Source: an uncultured Synergistales bacterium
GTDB lineage: Bacteria > Synergistota > Synergistia > Synergistales > Aminobacteriaceae
DNA: 62,242 nt
Assembly (NCBI GenBank): GCA_905233525.1
Contig: CAJOEW010000010.1
Coordinates: 1 to 62,242 of the forward strand
Direction of reading: 5' to 3'
Under the pieces are notes generated by a model, which searched no databases, was not told where the DNA came from, and worked only from the letters and a program-made list of their open reading frames with translations. Below, piece after piece: positions 53,973 to 62,242 of the stretch. A program made the translations under genes and the position numbers. Position 1 is the stretch's first letter. Each line of letters opens with the position of its first letter.

Positions 53973-54912
53973 TCTTTTCTCCGGCCAAATGTTTTTTTAT
54001 AACTTCCATAATTTCGGGCGTGTGATCAATTTCATCAGACAGATCAAACCATACTGCAGGCTCAAATTTTTTAAACCATGTCTGCTGCCGTCTGCAAAAT
54101 GCTTTTGTGCGTGATACGGAATTTATAAGAGCGTCATTAAGTGTAATTTTACCGCGGTAATATTCTAGAATCTCACGATATCCCAAACCTTTCATCGGCC
54201 TAAATTTTTCATCATAACCGTTTTCAGCGAGCCATATGACTTCCTCAACGAAACCTGATTGAAATTCCTGCGATAAACGATTTGTAATACGGTTAAATAA
54301 TTCTTCACGCGGGCGCGATAATCCGATATATAAAACATCAAGGCCAAAATCTTTTTTATCTCCGTCATTGTAAATTTCGGATGGCGATTTTCCTGTTAAC
54401 TCCCAAATTTCTAAAGCTCTCGTAACGCGTTGAACGTCATGTACATGTAAACGGCTTGCACTTTCCGGATCAACTTCAGCTAAACGCATATGTAAAAGCT
54501 CTGCACCTTGAGAATTAGCAAACGCAGCATATTTATCACGTATTTCAGAGTCATAAGGCAGTTCAGAATTTAAAGCCTTGTGAAATAAAGCGTGATAATA
54601 AAACGGCGTTCCACCAACAAATAAAGGTGTTTTACCTCGCGCTGCAATACGTTTCACAGCTTCGGAAGCTTGTTCGGCAAAATCAGACACAGTGAAATTT
54701 TCATCAGGATCAACGATATCGATCATATGATGAATAATTTTTTTGCGATCGGCCTGTGAAATTTTATCGGTTCCAACGTCCATATAACGATATACTTGAC
54801 GCGAGTCCACTGATATTATTTCGGCGTTAAGACTTTCAGCTAATGACAGGCTTAAATTTGTTTTCCCTACGGAAGTTGCACCTATGATAGCAATTACAGG
54901 CTGCCGTGTCAT
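53962..54912 (-). CDS. miaA: tRNA dimethylallyltransferase
   Basis: IAIIGATSVGKTNLSLSLAESLNAEIISVDSRQVYRYMDVGTDK, HDVQRVTRALEIWELTGKSPS. Confidence 0.96.
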   Translation of the reverse strand: MTRQPVIAIIGATSVGKTNLSLSLAESLNAEIISVDSRQVYRYMDVGTDKISQADRKKIIHHMIDIVDPDENFTVSDFAEQASEAVKRIAARGKTPLFVGGTPFYYHALFHKALNSELPYDSEIRDKYAAFANSQGAELLHMRLAEVDPESASRLHVHDVQRVTRALEIWELTGKSPSEIYNDGDKKDFGLDVLYIGLSRPREELFNRITNRLSQEFQSGFVEEVIWLAENGYDEKFRPMKGLGYREILEYYRGKITLNDALINSVSRTKAFCRRQQTWFKKFEPAVWFDLSDEIDHTPEIMEVIKKHLAGEKNAE

Positions 54913-55074
54913 TAAAAAATTTGTGCCTTTGTTAAACTTAAATGAGTTCTAAAAATCATGATTATCACAATGCGTGAGATTATAGCATAAAATTTTTACA
55001 ATGATATTATATAATTCGACTGTCTTAATTTTCACATATCAGGAAAAAATTTTACAGACAGGGGAGTAATTCAA

Positions 55075-56403
55075 ATGATACCAAAAATTACGCGCATGGA
55101 TATTTATCCTGTAGCTGGTCACGATTGCATGGAATTGAATTTGAGCGGAGCACATGCACCATTTTTTACGCGTAACATCGTAATTCTTGAAGACAGTTCC
55201 GGAAATTTGGGTGCTGGCGAAGTTCCTGGAGGCCAAAAAATCACAAAAGCTCTTGAAGATATCAAGCACCTTGTTTTAGGAACGCGTATAGCCGATTACA
55301 AAAACACATTAAATCAGATCCGCAAATGGCTTGATGAAAATATAAAAGACGATGTCCGCGGCCTTCAAACTTTTGATTTGCGCACAGGTGTACATGTTGT
55401 TACAGCGGTTGAAGCTCCTTTGCTTGACTTAATGGGAAAATTTTTAGACGTTCCTGCAGCTGCGTTAATGGGTGATGGAATTCAGCGCGAGCGGGTTCAA
55501 TTCTTGAGCTATTTATTTTACATTGGCGACCGTAAAAAAACAGACCTGCCTTACGAAGAAGAGCCTAACGCTTCATGCGATTGGTACAGACTTCGTCATG
55601 AGGAAGCTTTAACGCCCGATGCTATTGTCGCTCTTGCAAAAGCTACACATGAAAAATACGGCTTTGTTGATTTTAAATTAAAAGGCGGAGTCTTAGCACC
55701 TAAAGAAGAATTAAAAGCAGTCCAGGCAATTAAAAAGGCATTTCCAGACGCGCGGGTTGATTTAGATCCTAATGGCTGCTGGAGTTTAAAAGAAGCTTTA
55801 GAAATTGCGCCCGAGCTTAAAAAATGTTTAGCGTATTGTGAAGATCCTTGCGGTGCTGAAAACGGATTCAGCGGACGTGAAGTCATGGCCGAATTCAGAA
55901 AAGCTGCAATGATGCCGACGGCTACGAACATGATTAACACTGACTGGCGGCAAATGTGTCACGCATTAACATTACAAGCTGTTGATATTCCGTTAGCTGA
56001 TCCTCATTTTTGGACAATGAACGGTTCTGTACGTGTTGGACAATTATGCAATGATTTCGGTTTGATGTGGGGATGTCATTCAAACAATCATTTTGATATT
56101 TCGCTTGCGATGGTTGTACAGTGTGCAGCAGCGATCCCAGGCCGTATGAATGGTATTGATACTCATTGGATTTGGCAGGAAGGGCGCGAGCGTTTAACAG
56201 TTGAGCCTATGCAAATCGTAGACGGTTGTATTGATCTTCCTAAGAAGGGCGGACTCGGAATTGAGGTCGATATGGATCAGATTAAGAAGGCTAATGAATT
56301 ATATTTCAAGCACGGTTTAGGAGCACGCGATGACGCAATCGGAATGCAGTATTTAATACCAGGCTGGAAATTTGATAACAAGAAGCCGTGTTTAGTGCGT
56401 TAA
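55075..56403 (+). CDS. gudD: Glucarate dehydratase (enolase superfamily)
   Basis: [10 protein letters not shown]..., [56 protein letters not shown]. Confidence 0.92.
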   Translation: MIPKITRMDIYPVAGHDCMELNLSGAHAPFFTRNIVILEDSSGNLGAGEVPGGQKITKALEDIKHLVLGTRIADYKNTLNQIRKWLDENIKDDVRGLQTFDLRTGVHVVTAVEAPLLDLMGKFLDVPAAALMGDGIQRERVQFLSYLFYIGDRKKTDLPYEEEPNASCDWYRLRHEEALTPDAIVALAKATHEKYGFVDFKLKGGVLAPKEELKAVQAIKKAFPDARVDLDPNGCWSLKEALEIAPELKKCLAYCEDPCGAENGFSGREVMAEFRKAAMMPTATNMINTDWRQMCHALTLQAVDIPLADPHFWTMNGSVRVGQLCNDFGLMWGCHSNNHFDISLAMVVQCAAAIPGRMNGIDTHWIWQEGRERLTVEPMQIVDGCIDLPKKGGLGIEVDMDQIKKANELYFKHGLGARDDAIGMQYLIPGWKFDNKKPCLVR

Positions 56404-56426
56404 TTTCATAATCGAGTATACAAATT

Positions 56427-56468
56427 TTGAGCAGTTCCTGATTTTTTGTCAGGAGCTGTTTTTTTTCG
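56427..56468 (+). terminator. Rho-independent terminator after gudD
   Basis: gagcagttcctga-tttttg-tcaggagctgt + T8. Confidence 0.85.
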
Positions 56469-56554
56469 TGCGTGTATAAAAAAATAAAAGACAGCTCCGA
56501 AATAATTCAGAACTGCCGGATTAAAAAAAAACTTACCGTAAAATTTTATTCTCG

Positions 56555-57736
56555 TTATGCGTTCATTGACTGTTTACCTTTGTTGCGTAATAAAATTATT
56601 AAAATCAATGCCGCCGCAATTAAACCGCCTGCGATTAAAGGTCTGTAACGTAACCAGGCTATAGCGATAACTATTAACGACCATGCAAGACCTAATACAA
56701 ACGCTATTAAACCTGTACCGGCTCCCACGATATCGCCTAAGAACGGAATTATATCGAATATGACTGATAACGGCTTCATGATCATTCCAAGGCCAAACAT
56801 TACACAAACTGCACCTATAGCCCTGAAAATCCAAGCCATCATATTATTTTCAGAACGTGCATTTTCAAACATGATAGCTGATCCGACCGTGCCCATAGCA
56901 AGCCGGCTGAATGAATATCCGTTTGAAGCTGTGAAAGGCTCAAAAGTATCACGTATAACCTGAGCAATAATTGTTATATCCGCCGGCAATGTCTCTTTAA
57001 AACTTATACGCACGTCGCCGATTTGAGGTGAAGCAGGATTTGAACCGATATATATGACGCTTCCAGAGGCATGGATCAAATTACCTGAAGCATTATAATT
57101 CGCTGGAGCATGGACAATATTTTTTACAGAGTCAGAATTGTAATCAGTAATATTGATCGGTACAGCTCCGCCTATTTGTCTTTTTAAGAAGTCAGGTAAT
57201 TTATAAGCTCCGAAGCTTACGTTTTTAGCAAGTATTGTATTATCATCGACGTTAGCTAAAACAAAATTGCGGTCTCTATAAGCTGGATCATGAAACGACG
57301 AAGAATTAACAGGGCTTGAATACCATTTGTGCTCATAAGTATATGTTGTAATTTCTTCTTCGCCGCCGCCTAATTTTTTGCGTGTTTCTTTGTGTGTATT
57401 CTCGACATATTGATAAAATTCTACCTCGCGCTCAAGTTTAATAGCCTTCGATTGAATTCCGAATATAGGATCTGTAAGAATATCATCAGTATTTGCGAAG
57501 CCTGTTGCATGAATCAATTTGCCTTCTAAATTTGGATCGCGTTGTGAAATATCCGGAACATCTTGTACAGCGAGTTCAGCCTCACCAATTGCGCCGGCCG
57601 TTTTGAAAGTATCGCCCTCATTCCACCATAAAAGCCACGTTGCAAAAGCTATTAAAGCGAATCCTGTTACGATGCCTAAAACAGAATTTTTAAGACGTTC
57701 AAACCAGCTTATATTTCTCGTTTCTGTATACGCCAT
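56555..57736 (-). CDS. TMEM43 (LUMA)-family membrane protein
   Basis: SWFERLKNSVLGIVTGFALIAFATWLLWWNEG; EREVEFYQYVENTHKETRKKLGGGEEEITTYTYEHKW; C-terminal TM cluster. Confidence 0.82.
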   Translation of the reverse strand: MAYTETRNISWFERLKNSVLGIVTGFALIAFATWLLWWNEGDTFKTAGAIGEAELAVQDVPDISQRDPNLEGKLIHATGFANTDDILTDPIFGIQSKAIKLEREVEFYQYVENTHKETRKKLGGGEEEITTYTYEHKWYSSPVNSSSFHDPAYRDRNFVLANVDDNTILAKNVSFGAYKLPDFLKRQIGGAVPINITDYNSDSVKNIVHAPANYNASGNLIHASGSVIYIGSNPASPQIGDVRISFKETLPADITIIAQVIRDTFEPFTASNGYSFSRLAMGTVGSAIMFENARSENNMMAWIFRAIGAVCVMFGLGMIMKPLSVIFDIIPFLGDIVGAGTGLIAFVLGLAWSLIVIAIAWLRYRPLIAGGLIAAALILIILLRNKGKQSMNA

Positions 57737-57861
57737 ATTAAAAAATCTCCTTTTTGATTATAAAGCTGAGTTGCGAAAATTATAGCATTGCAAAAAAAAA
57801 CGGGAGCAAGCTCAAAAAAAACTCCTCCCGTAAAAATCATATCTTCTTGAAAAAAATTAAA

Positions 57862-59043
57862 TTACCGCAATAAAGTTAACATAACTCCAGCAGCAACAGC
57901 CGTTCCGACAACTCCAGCGACGTTCGGCCCCATGGCGTGCATTAAAAGGAAATGGCCTGGATATTCCTGCTGAACGACTCTTTGAACAACACGGGCAGCC
58001 ATAGGAACAGCTGAAACTCCTGCCGCGCCGATCATAGGATTGATTTTGCCGCCTGATAAAATTTTCATGATTTGACCGAAAATTAAACCGCCTGCTGTAC
58101 TGAATGCGAAAGCAACAAGACCAAGACAGATAATAACGAGCGTCTTTGATGTTAAGAATTGTTCTGCAGCCATTGTTGATCCAACCGATAAGCCTAAGAA
58201 AATCGTAGTGATATTTAATAATTCATTCTGCGCTGTTAAGCTCAATCTGTCAGTAACTCCGCACTCACGCAATAAATTTCCAAACATCAACGTACCAACC
58301 AGAGGCACACATGCAGGAAGTATTAAGCCTGATACAACCGTGCAGATGATCGGGAATAATATTTTCTCGCGTTTTGATACAGGTCTTAATTGTCCCATTA
58401 AGATGCCTCTGTCTTTTTTGCTGGTCATGAGTTTAATTACAGGCGGCTGAATTAACGGAACTAACGACATATAACTATATGCAGCAACAGCGATCGCTCC
58501 GAGTATCTGTTTTTGGCCGAGCATAACTGTTAAATAAATGCTTGTAGGACCGTCAGCGCCTCCGATGATAGCGATACTTGCAGCTTCTTTTAAGTTAAAG
58601 CTTACGAGGCCGTTTGTCATTGCTCCAACGAAATTAGCTGATATGAAAGCGATAAAGACTCCGAACTGAGCAGCAGCACCAAGTAAAAACGTAATCGGAT
58701 TCGCAATCAATGGGCCAAAATCCGTCATAGCTCCAATACCTAAAAATATTATTATCGGATAAATTTCAAACTCTGCGCCGTAATATAACGCTTTCAAAAA
58801 TCCGATCGTATTAGTCTCAGGATTGAAGCCTTCAATAATTCCTGACAACGGCAAATTAACAAGCACGCAGCCAAACGCAATCGGAACGAGTAACAACGGC
58901 TCAAAACCTTTTCCGATAGCGAGATAAAGCAGAACGAAGGCGACGACAAGCATAATAATATTACCTGTGCCGGCCGGTGATAACAACGCAGCGAAACCTG
59001 ATTGAGCCATCAGATCGCGCAATGCTGTCACGTACATTTCCAT
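57862..59043 (-). CDS. Sodium ion-translocating decarboxylase beta subunit (OadB/GcdB-like)
   Basis: LGIGAMTDFGPLIANP, IGGADGPTSIYLT, MGPNVAGVVGTAVAAGVML. Confidence 0.93.
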   Translation of the reverse strand: MEMYVTALRDLMAQSGFAALLSPAGTGNIIMLVVAFVLLYLAIGKGFEPLLLVPIAFGCVLVNLPLSGIIEGFNPETNTIGFLKALYYGAEFEIYPIIIFLGIGAMTDFGPLIANPITFLLGAAAQFGVFIAFISANFVGAMTNGLVSFNLKEAASIAIIGGADGPTSIYLTVMLGQKQILGAIAVAAYSYMSLVPLIQPPVIKLMTSKKDRGILMGQLRPVSKREKILFPIICTVVSGLILPACVPLVGTLMFGNLLRECGVTDRLSLTAQNELLNITTIFLGLSVGSTMAAEQFLTSKTLVIICLGLVAFAFSTAGGLIFGQIMKILSGGKINPMIGAAGVSAVPMAARVVQRVVQQEYPGHFLLMHAMGPNVAGVVGTAVAAGVMLTLLR

Positions 59044-59117
59044 TATGTCATCATGTCCTTTCAATATGGATATTAACTTGAATTGAATATATCATAAAAA
59101 TAATTTTTCACAAACAA

Positions 59118-59148
59118 AAAAAGCTCCTTGTTTTTATTCAGGAGCCTA
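59118..59148 (-). terminator. Rho-independent terminator (minus strand)
   Basis: Minus: ggctcctgaataaaaacaaggagcttttttt. Confidence 0.65.
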
Positions 59149-59176
59149 TGAAAATTTTTTTTAACGTGAAATTTTT

Positions 59177-60592
59177 TTACTGTCTGTAATGAATATTATT
59201 TTGATGTAAGATCCGCCTGACAGGTTGAGCTTGTGAATTTACATTTAAATTTTCAGGTGTGCGTGCGTGTTCAGGCAATTCGTTTTGAATTTCGCGTATA
59301 CGTTCGATTAAAATATTTACGATCGATTTATTATCGCTTATTGTTTCAATTTCCTGAGCCTTTAAATTTTTATCATACGAATGCGATAACGACAGCGATA
59401 ATTTTGCACAAGCCGGCCCGATAAGCTCATATAACACGCTTGAAGCTAATATGACCGTACGTAATGCGCTGCCTGTATTGCCTCCGAGAGTTCTTGCGCC
59501 TAATTCAGCCAGACCGATCGCAACACCAGCTTGAGGAATCAGAGCCAGCCCTAAATAATTTCTCACGAGCTTATTTTTACGGGTGAGCATACAGCCTACG
59601 AACGCGCCTGTATATTTTCCTGCAATTCTTATCACGAAATAAACAACACCGAGCGTAAGCAATGATACAGAACCTGAATTATTTTCAGCCAGCGAATTTA
59701 ATTCAAAACACACGCCTGATCTTACGAAGAATAATAATAAAAACGGCGGACTGAAATTATTAAGCTGTTTGAATAAATTATCATCGTTCGTAATATTTAT
59801 ATATACCGTCGACATGAACATACAGCCCAATAAAGGCGAAACTCCTAAAATTTGACACACACCGCAGAATCCGAATAACACAGCCACGGATAAAATAAGC
59901 CTGTTATCTTTTGAGCGGTTAGGAGGCAGTAAAATTTTTAATAAAAAACCCAATGCGCCTCCGATAAAAAAGCTTGCGCAATTGATTAACAACGGTATAA
60001 CGATATTTTTAAAATCAAACGCTCCTGAAATTCCTGATGCCAGCGCTAAAGATATTGCAACACTATAAGCGATCAAGCCTACTACATCATCGAGGGCGAC
60101 GACTTGCAAAAGAGTATTAACAAAATCTCCGCCGGCACCTGTTTGTCTGATAGTCATCATCGTTGACGCTGGAGCAGTAGCAGAAGCTAGAGCAGCTAAC
60201 ACTGTTGAAAATGCGAGATCCATTTTTAAAACGAAATAAGCCGCTGCAAAAACAAACACGGACGCAGCACAAGCTTCAAATATAGTAATTATTAAGACTT
60301 TAGCTCCGTTACCTTTGAGTGCGTTAATTCTAAAAAATTGTCCTGTGCTGAAAGCTATAAAAGCTAAAGCGACATCAGGTAAAAATTCAGTATAATCTCT
60401 AACGATCGGCGGAACTAAATTTAAACAATACGGACCGATCAAAATTCCGGTTATTATATAAGCTGTAACATTCGGTAATTTTAAGAGCTTTGTTAATCTC
60501 GTGAGAGCGAATCCGCAAATCAGCATAACCGCAATCGTAATTATGCCTATAGCTGCGGACGAAGCATTTAAATTAAAAACAGCATTTTGCAT
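59177..60592 (-). CDS. Cation:proton antiporter (CPA2-type, Na+/H+)
   Basis: LPNVTAYIITGILIGPYCLNLV, ALASATAPASTMMTIRQTGAGGDFVNTLLQVVALDDVVGLIAYSVAISLA. Confidence 0.88.
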   Translation of the reverse strand: MQNAVFNLNASSAAIGIITIAVMLICGFALTRLTKLLKLPNVTAYIITGILIGPYCLNLVPPIVRDYTEFLPDVALAFIAFSTGQFFRINALKGNGAKVLIITIFEACAASVFVFAAAYFVLKMDLAFSTVLAALASATAPASTMMTIRQTGAGGDFVNTLLQVVALDDVVGLIAYSVAISLALASGISGAFDFKNIVIPLLINCASFFIGGALGFLLKILLPPNRSKDNRLILSVAVLFGFCGVCQILGVSPLLGCMFMSTVYINITNDDNLFKQLNNFSPPFLLLFFVRSGVCFELNSLAENNSGSVSLLTLGVVYFVIRIAGKYTGAFVGCMLTRKNKLVRNYLGLALIPQAGVAIGLAELGARTLGGNTGSALRTVILASSVLYELIGPACAKLSLSLSHSYDKNLKAQEIETISDNKSIVNILIERIREIQNELPEHARTPENLNVNSQAQPVRRILHQNNIHYRQ

Positions 60593-60764
60593 TTTGTGAC
60601 CTCCTTATAAAAAAATAAACGCCTTAAAAAATCAAAGGCATATAATTAAATTATCGATATATAAGGCCGGAATTTTACCACATGCAAAAAAAATATCCCT
60701 GCTGAAAAATCATGACATGGCCATGACGAGCAGGAATATATTAAAAATTCACAGGTATTAAATT

Positions 60765-61247
60765 TTAATTACGCAATATTTTCAAATTACCTGACTGCGT
60801 TAAAACAAGAACTGTATCATATTCCGGCAGACTGTCAGATTTGAAAGTGTTTTGATCAAAATTTTTGAGCTTGTTAATTTTCACTTCCGGTTCCCAATTC
60901 CATAGAGATTTAAAAGCATAACCATAATGAAGGCCATGTCCCATAGGATATTTATACGAGGCGTAACCTTCTTCCGGGATATCTTCAATAAAGTACACGA
61001 AAATTTTTGACGGCGTATTTATGAAGTCTGATTTATGCGTGATTAAATAATTATGTACACCTGACGTGTAATTATGCATTGCTGAAAATTTATGAGCGCT
61101 CACGAAAATCATACATATGAACATTAACGCAATAATAATTTTACCGGCGCGCGTTATATTTACGTTATCGAATATTATTCCCAAAATGAAAGCAAAACAG
61201 AAAACCATTTCATAAACCTTATAAATAACATGCACAACAACAACCAA
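60765..61247 (-). CDS. C-terminal part of a polytopic membrane protein split from 61175..62194 by frameshift/deletion
   Basis: VYEMVFCFAFILGIIFDN...ends with a soluble C-terminal domain; continues the preceding ORF in another frame. Confidence 0.6.
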   Translation of the reverse strand: MVVVVHVIYKVYEMVFCFAFILGIIFDNVNITRAGKIIIALMFICMIFVSAHKFSAMHNYTSGVHNYLITHKSDFINTPSKIFVYFIEDIPEEGYASYKYPMGHGLHYGYAFKSLWNWEPEVKINKLKNFDQNTFKSDSLPEYDTVLVLTQSGNLKILRN

Positions 61248-62194
61248 GCAAGGATATAAAATAATTTTTTGTTGCTTCTAAAGATTTTAATCACAAGACT
61301 TAATACATAACATAGAAATATTATGCTTATTACAGCTGTTGCGATTAAGAGCGGAAAATTTCGAGGTTTCAAGAAAAATGCCAGAGGATCGATCGAAGTT
61401 ACAGCGCCTCCGAGCATTGTGCAATAGTTCTTTAAAATGTTTAACACGCTGAAATTAATAACATATCTGTCAGCTTTTGTAGATATAACCGCGTGACCTA
61501 TATTGAATGCAGCGCCACCCGTCAATGAAAATCTTACGGCGAAATATAAAGCCATGCCTACAAATCCGATTATAATGAACAGCATATTTTGTTGTACAGC
61601 CGTCAGAAATTTCATACCATTTACACTGCAGCAATATACGATATAAATCATAACAGGCGCGACAAACCAAGCTATGCCATTTTCTTTAAACAATACAGAC
61701 AAGAAAGCGAGCATGAACCATAAAATATAATACTTTAAGTCATGCATTTGCGAGGCTCTGAAAAAACACATCAACGAAATAATCCCGGACGACATGGCCA
61801 AGATTTGATTTATGAAATCCGATTCGCTTACTGTTCCAACAATTCCAGGCGATAAACAAAAGAACGACACGCCTATGAATACTGAAGTACTTTTCTTTGT
61901 GAACTTCTTAAGAGCTGAAAATAGTGCGGCGCATAAAAATAAATGTCCTGCGAGCAATATAATACGATTTAAATCAGGAAATAACGACGGCATAAAATTT
62001 AACGCATGTGAATATATTATTTCCAAAGGTCTCCAAAAAACTTGAGTCGGTAAAATATTTTTTAATAAATTTTCTACTTTGTGAGGTGCTGAATAATAGA
62101 AATCGTCATGTGTTGGGTAAATATTAAAAACGCACGCACTCAAAATTATTGCATACAAGATAAAAATATAGCGGAACCTGATTTTTTTAAACAC
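61175..62194 (-). CDS. Polytopic membrane protein, GT39/DolP-mannosyltransferase-like or related surface-glycan protein (N-terminal part)
   Basis: YPTHDDFYYSAPHKVENLLK...WRPLEIIYSHALNF, repeated hydrophobic helices; assignment approximate. Confidence 0.55.
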   Translation of the reverse strand: MFKKIRFRYIFILYAIILSACVFNIYPTHDDFYYSAPHKVENLLKNILPTQVFWRPLEIIYSHALNFMPSLFPDLNRIILLAGHLFLCAALFSALKKFTKKSTSVFIGVSFFCLSPGIVGTVSESDFINQILAMSSGIISLMCFFRASQMHDLKYYILWFMLAFLSVLFKENGIAWFVAPVMIYIVYCCSVNGMKFLTAVQQNMLFIIIGFVGMALYFAVRFSLTGGAAFNIGHAVISTKADRYVINFSVLNILKNYCTMLGGAVTSIDPLAFFLKPRNFPLLIATAVISIIFLCYVLSLVIKIFRSNKKLFYILAWLLLCMLFIRFMKWFSVLLSFWE

Positions 62195-62242
62195 AGTACA
62201 AATTAAACCTCCGGTAATAAATTCTTAAACACACGTAAGCAA

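Overview
AT-rich bacterial chromosomal window, coding on both strands and mostly housekeeping or ordinary accessory genes. Gene content and style (giant FlgK/FlgL, OadB-type Na+ pump subunit, Bug/TctC receptors, glucarate dehydratase, NSS transporter) suggest an anaerobic Synergistota-like organism; this is inference. Recognisable blocks are secG/NAPRTase/rplM/rpsI; a flagellar flgM-flgN-flgK-flgL block; uvrC; a triple Bug-type receptor; a cobalamin operon with an embedded RelE/XRE pair; miaB; purB, purC and purF; a YjbH/SLBB polysaccharide-export pair; tRNA-Leu(UAG); TerB-like protein; HU; threonine ammonia-lyase; miaA-ispH-rpsA; gudD; OadB; and a cation/proton antiporter. The most interesting signal is three surface-glycan genes each carrying a different simple-sequence repeat that can change the reading frame. 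These are an 8-bp x3 repeat before a polysaccharide pyruvyl transferase (drawn OFF; 2 or 5 copies would be ON), a G11 tract inside a glycosyltransferase (drawn ON; G10 and G12 give stops), and a 7-bp x9 repeat at the 5' end of an O-antigen ligase/polymerase-like gene. Together they look like a phase-variable surface-polysaccharide system. Other notable items are a nuclease-like/Wzz chimera at the left edge, CobQ lacking its glutaminase domain, a compact UvrC, a damaged purC, an EF-hand in a giant FlgL, and several single-base frameshifts. The frameshifts need read-level checking before any biological reading. No CRISPR array, transposase or prophage was seen.
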